Shown piece after piece: positions 1-8,324 of a DNA stretch of 64,000 nt; positions within the stretch are counted from its first letter, which is position 1; each line of letters starts with the position of its first letter. The translations under genes and the position numbers were made by a program. The DNA lies in contig NZ_AP019777.1 in the NCBI RefSeq assembly GCF_019669905.1, positions 1,612,001 to 1,676,000 of the forward strand. Direction: 5' to 3'. The notes under the pieces are model-generated. The model worked only from the letters and a program-made list of their open reading frames with translations, did not search any database and was not told the DNA's origin. This DNA is from Methylomonas koyamae (GTDB lineage: Bacteria; Pseudomonadota; Gammaproteobacteria; Methylococcales; Methylomonadaceae).

Positions 1-418
1 GGCCGATGGCGGTGGACAGCGCGATCACGTCGCGGCTGAACAACGACAATTCCATTCCCGGCATGCCCTGGGTAACGCCGTCGCACATCGCCGGCACGCC
101 GCCGGCAAACTGGGCGACGCCGCCCGCTTCGCGCACGGCTTGCTTGATCAACGCCGGATAATCCTTGTACGGTTCGTGGGCGGACAACATGTCGTTGTAA
201 GCGGAAATGATGCCGACATTGGCTTTGGGGCCATGGGCCAGCTCTTCTTTTTCAGCCGCTGAACATACCGCAAAACCATGCGCCAGATTGGCGCAGGGCA
301 ATTTGGCGCGGTGCGGGCCCTGTGCGGCCGCGGCGTCGATCCGAGCCAGATAAGCCGCACGGGTTTCGCGGCTGCGTTTCACCACGTCCGCGGTGACTTT
401 TTCTAAAGTAGGGTGCAT
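1..418 (-). CDS. edd: Phosphogluconate dehydratase, partial
   Basis: This is the N-terminal part, about 139 residues, of 6-phosphogluconate dehydratase; the rest lies beyond the left edge. The enzyme converts 6-phosphogluconate to KDPG in the Entner-Doudoroff pathway using an Fe-S cluster. The reading frame starts MHPTLEKV and contains the IlvD/Edd-family stretch around NVGIISAYNDMLSAH and the segment GVPAMCDGVTQG, which carries a conserved cysteine. The gene follows zwf and pgl on the same strand, 107 bp after the pgl stop, so the three read as one oxidative sugar-phosphate unit. Family assignment is firm. Completeness of the gene cannot be judged here. Confidence 0.93.
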   Translation of the reverse strand, partial: MHPTLEKVTADVVKRSRETRAAYLARIDAAAAQGPHRAKLPCANLAHGFAVCSAAEKEELAHGPKANVGIISAYNDMLSAHEPYKDYPALIKQAVREAGGVAQFAGGVPAMCDGVTQGMPGMELSLFSRDVIALSTAIG

Positions 419-525
419 AGAATCTCCTGGCGGCCATTACGCCGATTAGCTTGCGACGCGCCTATAGGTCTTGGGATCGAGCATTCTTGGGTCATGCGCG
501 CCTAACCCGCCCTGAAATACGTTGG

Positions 526-1236
526 TTAAGGCGCCCAGTACAATTCCACCGGCGCTTGCTCCTGGTTCAACAGCGCACGGATCGGCATGTCTTCGACCGG
601 TCCGGGCTGTTGGGCTTGGCCGAATACGGCCAGTTTGTCCTCGCCGGTGAACAGGATCACGATGCGTTCCGACTTCAGCAGGCCGTTACGGGTCAAGGTC
701 AGGCGTTCGGTGTTGGGCCCGGTGACTTCGCTCTGAATCGCGTCGATTGCCGCGGTCAGTTGCGTGTTATCGTCGCTCAGCGCTTCGGCCAGACCGGGGG
801 CGTGCGGAAACAACGACGCGGTATGGCCGTCGATGCCCATACCGACGATGCTCAAGGTAAACGGCTGAGGCAATGCTTGGTAACGGCTTTCGGTTTCGGC
901 TTGGCCGGCCGCGGCGGTCGCGGCAGCGGTTTTCATGCCGACGAACTCGACATTGCGGGCGTTGTTGATCAGCAGGCTGCGGCGGATCAAGGCTTCGTTA
1001 CTGGCGCTATGGTCGCTGTCCACCCAGCGTTCGTCGACTAGGGCTACTTTGATCTTTTTCCAGTTCAGGTCGGATTTGGACAGCGCTTCGTACAACGGTG
1101 CCGGCGTGGTGCCGCCGGAAACCAGCAGCACGGCATGGCCATGTTTGCTGATCGCCTCGGACAAGACGTCGTGGCATTCCGCCACCAATGCGGTGAACAA
1201 GTGGTTGCGCTGTTCGAAAAAAAATTCTCTAACCAT
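526..1236 (-). CDS. pgl: 6-phosphogluconolactonase
   Basis: This 236-residue protein hydrolyses 6-phosphogluconolactone to 6-phosphogluconate, the step between zwf and edd. It has the glucosamine-6-phosphate isomerase/6-phosphogluconolactonase fold: HAVLLVSGGTTPAPLYEAL near the N-terminus, VALVDERWV in the middle, and GMGIDGHTASLFP, the catalytic DGHTASLFP-type motif of DevB/SOL-family lactonases. Its length is normal for the family. The start lies 30 bp after the zwf stop, so translation from one zwf-pgl-edd message is likely. Confidence 0.94.
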   Translation of the reverse strand: MVREFFFEQRNHLFTALVAECHDVLSEAISKHGHAVLLVSGGTTPAPLYEALSKSDLNWKKIKVALVDERWVDSDHSASNEALIRRSLLINNARNVEFVGMKTAAATAAAGQAETESRYQALPQPFTLSIVGMGIDGHTASLFPHAPGLAEALSDDNTQLTAAIDAIQSEVTGPNTERLTLTRNGLLKSERIVILFTGEDKLAVFGQAQQPGPVEDMPIRALLNQEQAPVELYWAP

Positions 1237-1266
1237 GATCGTTTTACTCGTGATGGATTTAGATGG

Positions 1267-2733
1267 TTACTCTTCCCAAGCTCGGCCGTCGCGAGCCAAT
1301 AACGCCACCGAGGCGATAGGGCCCCAGCTTCCGGCCGGATAAGATTTGGGCGCGCTGTGGCTGTGCGCCCAAGCGTCCTGGATCGAATCGACCCACGCCC
1401 AAGCCTGTTCGATTTCCTCGCGGCTCAAAAACAGCGTCGGGTTGCCGCGCAGGGCTTCCAGAATCAGCTTTTCGTAACCTCCAAAGATGCTGCTCTTTTT
1501 GAAAGTTTCCGAAAAGCTCAAGTCCAACTTGGTTTGCTGCAACTTGATGTTGCCGTCGATGCCGGGGATTTTGTTCAACATCACCACGTCTACGCCTTCG
1601 TTAGGCTGCAAATGGATCACCAGTTTATTGGCCGGCAAGTCGCGGAAACTGTCTTTGAAAATGTTATGCGGCAACTGTTTGAAGTTGACGACGATTTCGG
1701 TGCGCTTGTTGGGCATGCGTTTGCCGGTACGCATGTAAAACGGCACGCCGGCCCAACGCCAGTTGTCGATGTCGACCCGGATCGCGACGAAGCTCTCGGT
1801 TGTGCTTTCCTTGTTGGCGCCTTCTTCTTCCAGATAACCCGGTACGGCCTGGCCTTTGATGAAACCCGCGGTATATTGGCCGCGTACGGTTTTTTCCTCG
1901 ACGTTGCGCGCTGTGATGGGCCGCAGGGCTTTCAGCACCTTGATTTTCTCCATGTGGATGCTTTCCGCTTCCAGGTCGGCCGGCGGTTCCATCGCTACGA
2001 AGGTCAGGATTTGCAACAGATGGTTTTGCAACATGTCGCGCAACTGGCCAGTCTTGTCGAAATATTCCCAACGGCCTTCGATGCCGATGTCTTCGCCGAC
2101 CGTGATCTGGATGTGGTCTATCGTGTTGTGGTTCCAGTTGGTCGTGAAAATCGAGTTGGCGAAGCGCAAAGCCAGCAGGTTTAATACGGTTTCCTTACCC
2201 AGGTAATGGTCGATCCGGTAGACCTGGTCTTCGTGAAAGGCGTCGGCGACGGCGTCGTTGATTTCTTTCGACGATTTCAAATCGTGGCCGATAGGCTTTT
2301 CCATCACCATCCGCGCTTCCGGCGTCAACACGCCGCAGCTTTGCAGGCCCTGGCAAATGCTTTTGAACAAAAACGGCGCGACGGCGAAATAATTGACCAT
2401 GACCCGTTTGTCCGGCTCCACGGCAGCATTTAGTTGCAGGTATTGTTCCGGCTGAGTCAGGTCGATTTTCAAATAAGACAGGCGCTTAGAAAAACGTTGC
2501 CAGATTTCTTCGTTGATGGTGTTGTTCAGAAACGCATCGAGACTGGCGCGGGCGATTTTGACGAAGCCTTCGCTGGTCTCGTCCAGCCGGTCGACGCCGA
2601 CGATGCGGGTGTCGGGCTCGAGTAATTCCGACTTTTCCAGGCGATATAAAGAAATCAACAGCTTGCGCTTGGACAAATCACCCAGCGCACCGTAAATCAC
2701 TAGGTCGCAGGGTTTATAGGTGTGGTTTTTCAT
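1267..2733 (-). CDS. zwf: Glucose-6-phosphate 1-dehydrogenase
   Basis: This 488-residue enzyme oxidises glucose-6-phosphate to 6-phosphogluconolactone with NAD(P)+. The nucleotide-binding region near the N-terminus reads VIYGALGDLSKRKL (GxxGDL), and the substrate site contains RIDHYLGKE with the catalytic-region His-Tyr-Leu-Gly-Lys signature. I start at 2733 (MKNHTYKPC) rather than at an in-frame ATG 33 codons upstream, because that extension is Pro/Gly-rich low-complexity sequence unlike the family. The ribosome site before the chosen start is weak. First gene of the zwf-pgl-edd block; its upstream region faces the AmmeMemoRadiSam genes. Confidence 0.94.
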   Translation of the reverse strand: MKNHTYKPCDLVIYGALGDLSKRKLLISLYRLEKSELLEPDTRIVGVDRLDETSEGFVKIARASLDAFLNNTINEEIWQRFSKRLSYLKIDLTQPEQYLQLNAAVEPDKRVMVNYFAVAPFLFKSICQGLQSCGVLTPEARMVMEKPIGHDLKSSKEINDAVADAFHEDQVYRIDHYLGKETVLNLLALRFANSIFTTNWNHNTIDHIQITVGEDIGIEGRWEYFDKTGQLRDMLQNHLLQILTFVAMEPPADLEAESIHMEKIKVLKALRPITARNVEEKTVRGQYTAGFIKGQAVPGYLEEEGANKESTTESFVAIRVDIDNWRWAGVPFYMRTGKRMPNKRTEIVVNFKQLPHNIFKDSFRDLPANKLVIHLQPNEGVDVVMLNKIPGIDGNIKLQQTKLDLSFSETFKKSSIFGGYEKLILEALRGNPTLFLSREEIEQAWAWVDSIQDAWAHSHSAPKSYPAGSWGPIASVALLARDGRAWEE

Positions 2734-2861
2734 CAATGGTACCCAAATACGCTGAAATCCGTTCGGTGCCGGCGGCGATCCTGCCGACGGCTGCAAAATC
2801 GGCGGGCCGAAATTAGCCGAAAATGCCGCCATTATAATGTTGCAACGCCTTTTCGAACAAG

Positions 2862-2877
2862 AAAAAAGCCCGGAGGC
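2862..2877 (-). terminator. Possible intrinsic terminator of the AmmeMemoRadiSam A/B genes
   Basis: Read leftward, a short GCC-TCCG-GGC hairpin closes a UNCG-type tetraloop and is followed directly by six T. The stem is only 3-4 bp, so it is weak, but it sits about 35 bp after the stop of the leftward gene at 2911. Confidence 0.4.
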
Positions 2878-2910
2878 CGCGAGTTTGCTGGGTTGTGCGG
2901 AAGCGGCGGC

Positions 2911-3474
2911 TCAGCCGAAGCTTTCCGTGGTGTAGCGGAAAAACCGTAGGCTGTCCGACCAATATGCGGCCGGCAGGCCGGCTTTTTGTTTCAGGTGGTT
3001 CAGAAAGCGGGCCGGTTCGGGCAAATCGTCCCAAACCGCCGGCAGAAACGTTGCCCGCCGGCCGCCTTCCTGCAGGATCAAACCGTCTATGCCGGGGCGA
3101 AGTTGTTGCAGCAAATCGGCTTCCGACGCGACCGGCAGCGGTTCCGCCGGCGCCAACACCGAGATGTGCAGATCGAGTCCGGCCACCTCGCTGTCCCGTA
3201 ATGGCGGGAAGCGCGGGTCGCGGAAGGCGGCGGCAAAGGCGTTTTCCGCCACGTCTTCAGCCAACGGCCGCCGCGCTTCCAGCATGCCGATACAGCCGCG
3301 CAACTGGCCGGCGCGCTCCAGCGTGACGAAGGTGGCGCGGTGGGCGCTCAACTCGCCGGGATAGTCCGACAGCTCCACAGTAAGCGGCCGGCCGGTCTGC
3401 AGGCCGTGGCTTATCGATTGCCGGGCCAGCGCCAATAGTCGCTGCCTTTGGTCTTCAGTCAACGACATAGGCAC
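2911..3474 (-). CDS. AmmeMemoRadiSam system protein A (AMMECR1 domain)
   Basis: This 187-residue AMMECR1-domain protein belongs to the conserved three-gene AmmeMemoRadiSam set, whose biochemical role is not settled. The family is visible in FVTLERAGQLRGCIGMLEARRPL, which carries the LRGCIG motif with an invariant Cys, and in RDPRFPPL. The C-terminal part (AAYWSDSLRFFRYTTESF) matches AMMECR1 ends. It overlaps the upstream Memo-type gene by 20 bp, which indicates translational coupling. A start two codons downstream (MSLTED) is equally possible. Confidence 0.9.
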   Translation of the reverse strand: MPMSLTEDQRQRLLALARQSISHGLQTGRPLTVELSDYPGELSAHRATFVTLERAGQLRGCIGMLEARRPLAEDVAENAFAAAFRDPRFPPLRDSEVAGLDLHISVLAPAEPLPVASEADLLQQLRPGIDGLILQEGGRRATFLPAVWDDLPEPARFLNHLKQKAGLPAAYWSDSLRFFRYTTESFG

Positions 3475-4234
3475 CGTAGCCCACCACTTGCTGCTTGTCG
3501 CCGGCGGTGTCTCCGGAGTTACGCAGGTCTATGGTTTTGATCGACAGGCCTTTTTCGCCCAGTAATTTCAACAGGCCGTTCACCGCCACTTTGCCGCAGG
3601 CATCCTCGCCGCCGATGTCCTGATAACGCAATTGCTCGATCAGTTGGCTGGTATTGCGGTCCATCCGTTGCGCGCTGGCGTAAGAGTGGTAGTGGCTGAG
3701 GTCGGAACTGACCACCAGCAGCGTTTCCGGTCCGTCCCACAGCAGGTCCAGCACTTGGCTGACCTGGTCCGGGCTGGCGTCGCCGGCTACGATAGGCACC
3801 AGGCTGAAGTCCCGCAAAACTTCTTGCAGAAATGGCAGCTGGACTTCCAGGCTGTGTTCCAGCGTATGCGCCTGCTCGATATATTCGACGAAGGGGAGTT
3901 GCAACAAGGTTTCTACCGCGGTCCGGTCCACCGGAACGTCGCCGAGCGGCGTGGTGTAGGCATGGGTGCGGCTGACCGCCAAGCCGCGGAACGCCACTCG
4001 ATGCGAGGGTCCGATCAATACCACGCGCTTGATCGATCCGGCCGCCGGCTTCAAGCGCACGTAAGCGCTGGCGGCAATCGGTCCCGAGTAAATATAACCG
4101 GCGTGCGGGGCAATAATGGCTTTGGGAACTTGTTCCGCCGGTTCGGCCTGCTGCAGAAAGCCGGCAATTTCGGCGTGTAGTTGTTGGGGTTGCGCCGGAT
4201 AAAAGCGGCCGGCGACCGCAGGTTTTCTGTTCAT
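3455..4234 (-). CDS. AmmeMemoRadiSam system protein B (Memo family)
   Basis: This 259-residue Memo-like protein is related in fold to class III extradiol dioxygenases. It shows AIIAPHAGYIYSGPIAASAY near the N-terminus (the HAGY motif), LIGPSHRVAF, HTLEHSLEVQLPFL and VVSSDLSHYHSY. These supply the His/Asp/Cys-type metal-site positions known for Memo. It overlaps the AMMECR1-domain gene and is divergent from the radical SAM gene that starts 153 bp away, so the three are probably co-regulated from the shared intergenic region. The substrate is unknown; human Memo1 has been linked to copper and iron redox chemistry. Confidence 0.91.
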   Translation of the reverse strand: MNRKPAVAGRFYPAQPQQLHAEIAGFLQQAEPAEQVPKAIIAPHAGYIYSGPIAASAYVRLKPAAGSIKRVVLIGPSHRVAFRGLAVSRTHAYTTPLGDVPVDRTAVETLLQLPFVEYIEQAHTLEHSLEVQLPFLQEVLRDFSLVPIVAGDASPDQVSQVLDLLWDGPETLLVVSSDLSHYHSYASAQRMDRNTSQLIEQLRYQDIGGEDACGKVAVNGLLKLLGEKGLSIKTIDLRNSGDTAGDKQQVVGYGAYVVD

Positions 4235-4387
4235 GCGCTGATCCTTATTAGAGTTGTAATCGATCAGTAAGCCGGGGTAGCCGTGGCTGTCGAAATAACT
4301 ACAGTCCGTGGCCGCTCCGGAGTTATTCTACTGCTAACTGCACCGGTAACGACCGGATTTTTTCCGCTAGGTTCAAGGAGCGTCATC

Positions 4388-5470
4388 ATGGCTACTTTAC
4401 TCAGTCCCGACACTGCCGCCACCCGCTATTGGCACCTTTTGGAAGACGGCAAAGTGCAATGCGATTTGTGCCCGCGTTTCTGCAAATTGCACGAAGGGCA
4501 GCGCGGTTTGTGTTTTGTTCGGCAAAACCTGAATCAGCAAATCGTGATGACCAGCTACGGCCGTTCCAGCGGCTTTGCCGTCGATCCGATCGAAAAGAAA
4601 CCGCTCAACCACTTTCTGCCCGGCACGCCGATTCTGTCGTTCGGCACCGCCGGCTGCAATCTGGCCTGCAAATTTTGCCAGAACTGGGACATCAGCAAGT
4701 CGCGGGAAATGGATACCTTGATGAGCCGCGCCAGTCCGGAAGCGATTGCCAAGGCGGCATTGGAGCAGGGCTGCAGCAGCGTGGCGTATACCTATAACGA
4801 TCCGGTAGTGTTCCACGAATACGCCGTCGATACCGCTCAGGCCTGCCGGGAACTGGGATTGAAGTCGGTGGCGGTCACGGCGGGTTACGTCTGCGCCGAG
4901 CCGCGCGCCGAGTTTTACCGGTATATGGATGCCGCCAACGTCGATTTAAAAGCCTTCTCCGAGGACTTTTACCACAAAATCACCGGCGGCCATTTACAGC
5001 CGGTGTTGGAGACCTTGTTATATCTGAAGCGGGAAACCGAGGTCTGGTTCGAGCTGACCACGTTGCTGATTCCGGGCGAAAACGATTCCGAGGCGGAGTT
5101 GCAGGCGATGACGCAATGGGTGGTCGAGAATTTGGGGCCCGAGGTGCCGATGCATTTCACTGCGTTCCATCCGGACTGGAAAATGGCCGACAAACCGCAT
5201 ACGCCGGTGTCTAAGCTGCTGACGGCTCGCCGTATCGCGTTAGAAAACGGCGTGCGTTACGCCTACGTCGGCAACGTCCACGACAAGGCGGCGGAGAGTA
5301 CCTACTGCCACCATTGCGGCGAATTGTTGATCGGCAGAGACTGGTATGTATTGTCCGACTGGAACCTGGATGCGGCGGGCAGTTGCCGGTTTTGCGGTAC
5401 GCGCTGTGCCGGCCTGTTCCAACCCCGGCCCGGCGATTGGGGACCAAAACGACGGGCGGTACGTTTTTAA
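4388..5470 (+). CDS. AmmeMemoRadiSam system radical SAM enzyme
   Basis: This 360-residue radical SAM enzyme is the third member of the AmmeMemoRadiSam set. CNLACKFCQNW supplies the CxxxCxxC [4Fe-4S] motif that cleaves S-adenosylmethionine. Near the N-terminus, CDLCPRFCKLHEGQRGLC adds further cysteines typical of this PflA-like family, and the C-terminal region has CHHCGELLIGR and CRFCGTRC, which look like a zinc- or cluster-binding pair. I place the start at 4388, where AAGGAG sits 7 bp upstream; a longer in-frame extension exists but lacks this ribosome site. The product of the reaction is not known. Confidence 0.92.
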   Translation: MATLLSPDTAATRYWHLLEDGKVQCDLCPRFCKLHEGQRGLCFVRQNLNQQIVMTSYGRSSGFAVDPIEKKPLNHFLPGTPILSFGTAGCNLACKFCQNWDISKSREMDTLMSRASPEAIAKAALEQGCSSVAYTYNDPVVFHEYAVDTAQACRELGLKSVAVTAGYVCAEPRAEFYRYMDAANVDLKAFSEDFYHKITGGHLQPVLETLLYLKRETEVWFELTTLLIPGENDSEAELQAMTQWVVENLGPEVPMHFTAFHPDWKMADKPHTPVSKLLTARRIALENGVRYAYVGNVHDKAAESTYCHHCGELLIGRDWYVLSDWNLDAAGSCRFCGTRCAGLFQPRPGDWGPKRRAVRF

Positions 5471-5487
5471 AAGTGCGCGGCCGACGC

Positions 5488-6282
5488 TCAGGTCCAGGCG
5501 TCCGGGTCGATCCGGCCGATCGCTTGAAACGCCGGTTTGCAGAACAAGTAGCCCTGGAACAGCGTCACGCCGCAGGATAGTAAGAAATCGCGCTCGGCCT
5601 TGGTTTCTATGCCTTCCGCCAGAACTTCGATTTCCAGTTCCCGGCAAATTTGAGTCACGCCGCGGACAATGGCTTGTTTTGCTTTATTGAGGTGGATGTC
5701 CCGGATCAAGTCCATATCCAGCTTGATCAAGTCGGGCTGAAATTCGGCCAGCAGATTCAGGCCGGCGTAACCGGCGCCAAAATCGTCGATTGCGGTCTTG
5801 AAGCCGAAGCGGCGGTATTCGGTGAAGATATTGATTAAATGCGGCCGATCGGAAACGTCCTCGCCTTCGACTACTTCGAAAATGATGCGGTCTTTGGAAA
5901 AATTATATTTATGTGCCGCTTCGAAGGTCGAGCGGATGCAAGCTTCGGGTTGGTAAACCGCATTCGGCAGAAAATTGATCGACAGAAACTCTTGGATGCC
6001 CAATTTTGCAGCGCCTTCCACGGCCTTGACGCGGCAGCTTTGGTCGAAGCGGTAGCGGTTTTCGTCGGTGACTCTGGACAATACCGACGCGGCCGATTCG
6101 CCGTTGATCCCTCGCACCAAAGCCTCGTGGGCAAAGATGGTTCTGGCGAAAAAATTGACGATGGGCTGATAGGCGAAGCTGAAGTCGAAATCCAGTTCAG
6201 CGAGATCCTGGCAACGATTGCAAGCGGGCAAATTGTTTTCGGCGGCGGGGGCGTTGGCGTTTGGTGCGGGTTGGTGCGGCAT
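5488..6282 (-). CDS. Stand-alone EAL-domain c-di-GMP phosphodiesterase
   Basis: This 264-residue protein is almost entirely one EAL domain, which hydrolyses cyclic di-GMP to pGpG. Catalytic positions are present: EAL at residues 53-55 in AHEALVRG, SINFLPNAVY, FEVVEGED, IDDFGAGYAGLN, DLIKLDMD, LAEGIET and LFQGYLF. I therefore expect an active enzyme. There is no GGDEF domain, membrane segment or obvious sensor; the short N-terminal tail has a CxxC (residues 21-24). An IS5-type element lies 60 bp upstream of the start and may have replaced or changed its promoter. It converges on the radical SAM gene 17 bp away. Confidence 0.9.
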   Translation of the reverse strand: MPHQPAPNANAPAAENNLPACNRCQDLAELDFDFSFAYQPIVNFFARTIFAHEALVRGINGESAASVLSRVTDENRYRFDQSCRVKAVEGAAKLGIQEFLSINFLPNAVYQPEACIRSTFEAAHKYNFSKDRIIFEVVEGEDVSDRPHLINIFTEYRRFGFKTAIDDFGAGYAGLNLLAEFQPDLIKLDMDLIRDIHLNKAKQAIVRGVTQICRELEIEVLAEGIETKAERDFLLSCGVTLFQGYLFCKPAFQAIGRIDPDAWT

Positions 6283-6341
6283 GGCGGAATCTCTGAATCA
6301 AGGTCGGTCGTATTTCATCGTTGCTGTCTCTTCTACGATTA

Positions 6342-7194
6342 GGGGCTGTTGCCGTTTTACATGGGTAACCAAATAAAAGCGCAGGCCAAAGCGACAACGC
6401 TTTCAAAATTGCGTTTCAATTTGTCATATCGCGTCGCGATGGCTCTGAAATGTTTCAATCGCGCAAAGACATTTTCAACGAGGTGGCGATATTGGTAGAG
6501 ACACCAATCCATTCCGTCATTCCCGACGATTGAATTCTGTTTTCTAGGAATGATGGGCACACTCCCTTTCTCTCGAATTTGAATCCTTAGAGGTTCACTG
6601 TCATAGCCTTTGTCAGCGACCGTGTAGTCAGCCAAAGGCAGTTTAGCCACTAATTTCGGCGCTTCTTTACAGTCATGGACTTCACCACCGGTGACCGAGA
6701 AATGAATAGGCAGCCCGCAGGCATCAACGGCCATATGGATTTTCGTGGTGTTACCCGCGACGGATTTCCCAATCGCGGCATCCTGTTCACGAGCCGCGCC
6801 ACTACTATGCTGATGCGCTTTTACGATACTGCCGTCAATAAAGGTCCATTCCAAATCGGGTGCCACAACTAGACCTCGAAAAATGCCCATCAGTTTTTCT
6901 TGCAGTGACCACGCATTGAACCGTTTGTACACGGCATTCCACTTACCAAACGTGGCAGGCAGGTCTCGCCAGGGGCAGCCGACTCGCATGCGATAAAAAA
7001 TCCCTTCTACCGTTTGCCGGAGCGAAGGCTTGTCGTAAATCCCCAGGCTTAACATGATGGCTTTGAATTTATTCCAGTATTCGTCCGTAAACAATTGTCG
7101 TGGCATCGGTTGCTTGTCTTTTGATTGAAAAATCAATCTACTGAGGCAGAGCCGCTCAATTTCAAGGCTATTGTTTGAAAATGGCAACAGCCCC
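6342..7194 (-). mobile_element. Complete IS5-family insertion sequence, 853 bp
   Basis: The two ends are inverted repeats. The left end begins GGGGCTGTTGCC at 6342; the right end read on the other strand begins with the same 12 bases at 7194, followed after one mismatch by TTTT on both sides. The dinucleotide TA flanks both ends (6340-6341 and 7195-7196), as expected for a 2-bp target duplication. One transposase gene fills the element. Size and ends fit the IS427-like group of the IS5 family. Intact ends and gene suggest a recent insertion. Confidence 0.88.
6357..7106 (-). CDS. IS5-family transposase
   Basis: This 249-residue DDE transposase starts at MPRQLFTDEYW, a common beginning for IS427-type proteins; an in-frame ATG 27 codons upstream lies close to the inverted repeat and is less likely. 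DDE positions are visible: WTFIDGSIVKAH (first Asp), TVADKGYDS (second Asp) and VENVFARLKHFRAIATRYDK (the Glu with the Y-(2)-R-(3)-E-(6)-K type arrangement of IS4/IS5 enzymes). Unlike many IS427 members it needs no frameshift, since the whole protein is in one frame. The stop lies inside the left inverted-repeat zone. Confidence 0.92.
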   Translation of the reverse strand: MPRQLFTDEYWNKFKAIMLSLGIYDKPSLRQTVEGIFYRMRVGCPWRDLPATFGKWNAVYKRFNAWSLQEKLMGIFRGLVVAPDLEWTFIDGSIVKAHQHSSGAAREQDAAIGKSVAGNTTKIHMAVDACGLPIHFSVTGGEVHDCKEAPKLVAKLPLADYTVADKGYDSEPLRIQIREKGSVPIIPRKQNSIVGNDGMDWCLYQYRHLVENVFARLKHFRAIATRYDKLKRNFESVVALACAFIWLPM

Positions 7195-7346
7195 TAATTT
7201 TTCGGCGAGTATTAGCATCAGGTTAGCGAATTGTAGCCAAAAACCGCGCAACGCAGGTTTATTTTGGAAAGCGCCAAGCTACTGGAAACAATCATTTGCG
7301 ACATGCATGCAGTGGCTCGATGTCAATTCCCGGAATCGAATTATTT

Positions 7347-7374
7347 GACGCAGTATCAACTTTGATTCTGCGTC
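7347..7374. promoter_or_regulatory. Dyad overlapping the promoter of the roadblock/V4R operon
   Basis: GACGCAG at 7347-7353 and CTGCGTC at 7368-7374 form a perfect inverted repeat with a 14-bp spacer. The right half overlaps the -35 box and the following spacer of the promoter at 7362-7390. This is where a dimeric repressor or activator would bind. No regulator gene is adjacent. Confidence 0.5.
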
Positions 7375-7390
7375 TAAACTTGCATATCAT
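7362..7390 (+). promoter_or_regulatory. Sigma70-type promoter of the roadblock/V4R operon
   Basis: TTGATT (7362-7367), a 17-bp spacer and TATCAT (7385-7390) give a good sigma70 match, 85 bp upstream of the ATG at 7476. The promoter lies to the right of the IS5 element, so the insertion has not disrupted it. Confidence 0.55.
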
Positions 7391-7475
7391 AGCCAACCAG
7401 CATCCAGCCGCTGCTTGCTTAACCCGTCCCGGCAAATTTCGCGGGCTCGCGCCCAACGGAACCTAAGGAAATTGC

Positions 7476-8306
7476 ATGAAAAAACCTCGATCGCTCGATC
7501 ACGACGGCTTGGACGGCGTGCTGCCGTCCCTGGATAAAGCGCGGTTGGCGTCCGGAGAGTTGCAGGCCAAGCCGGGAAAAGTTTTGAAAAAGCCGAAGCG
7601 CGGCAATGTGCCCTGGTTGGTCGGCGTGGTCGGTTTGCTGGCCTTGGTTGCGGTGTTGGCGCCCAAACTGTCAAACCAGCCGGAGCCGGCCGGCGAAACG
7701 TTAGCTCAGAATAAACCGGCGATGCCGGCCGAACCGGCGGCCGAAACTAGTCGGCCGACGCCGGAGATGGCGGCAGGCAATGCTGGCGCGTCGGCTAACC
7801 CCGCCGCCGCGGAACCAACGCCGCTGGCCGAGGCAAAATCCGACCCTTGGTCTGCGGCGGAGCCGGAGCAGGCGAGTATCGATGGCGAACGGCAGGCAGC
7901 CGACGCGGTAGCCGAATTACCGACCGAACCGACCGCGGCGGGTGTACCCAACGCGGCGGCAGACGCTGCGGAAGTACCTCGCTTTACCGTGTATTTTAAA
8001 TTCGACTCCGGCCAGCTGGCTCCGCAATCCGCTGCCGCGGCCGACGAATTGCTTGCCGCGGCGCAAAGCTGTCCCGGCCAAATCCGCTTGGTCGGCCATA
8101 CTTGTAACATGGGCACCGCTGCCGGCAACCTTGCGCTCGGCAGGATCCGAGCGAATGCGGTCAAAAAGCAGCTAGTTGCCCGCGGCATTTCGAAACAAAA
8201 CATCGTTACCGCCTCGGAAGGCATGGCGCGGCCGGCGGCGCCCAACGAGACCAAAGCCGGCCAGGCGCTGAACCGCAGAGTGGAACTGCATTGCCTGGAC
8301 CATTAA
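7476..8306 (+). CDS. Membrane-anchored OmpA-like (peptidoglycan-binding) domain protein
   Basis: This 276-residue protein has a basic N-terminal cytoplasmic stretch of about 48 residues, one membrane segment (about 50-65, WLVGVVGLLALVAVLAP), a long Ala/Pro/Glu-rich linker, and a C-terminal OmpA-like domain from about residue 165. The domain begins FTVYFKFDSGQLAPQSAA and ends GQALNRRVEL, both typical of the fold that grips diaminopimelate in the cell wall. Two cysteines in it (SCPGQ and HTCNMG) could form a disulfide. TAAGGA lies 6 bp before the ATG. It heads an operon with a V4R and two roadblock proteins, which suggests that it ties that machinery to the envelope; that role is inferred. Confidence 0.78.
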   Translation: MKKPRSLDHDGLDGVLPSLDKARLASGELQAKPGKVLKKPKRGNVPWLVGVVGLLALVAVLAPKLSNQPEPAGETLAQNKPAMPAEPAAETSRPTPEMAAGNAGASANPAAAEPTPLAEAKSDPWSAAEPEQASIDGERQAADAVAELPTEPTAAGVPNAAADAAEVPRFTVYFKFDSGQLAPQSAAAADELLAAAQSCPGQIRLVGHTCNMGTAAGNLALGRIRANAVKKQLVARGISKQNIVTASEGMARPAAPNETKAGQALNRRVELHCLDH

Positions 8307-8324
8307 CCGAATCGAGGAGATGCC

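Noticed and set aside
1357..2184. A 275-codon open frame antisense to zwf
   Set aside because: Mirrors zwf codons; low-complexity Phe/Val/Asp pattern typical of antisense frames.
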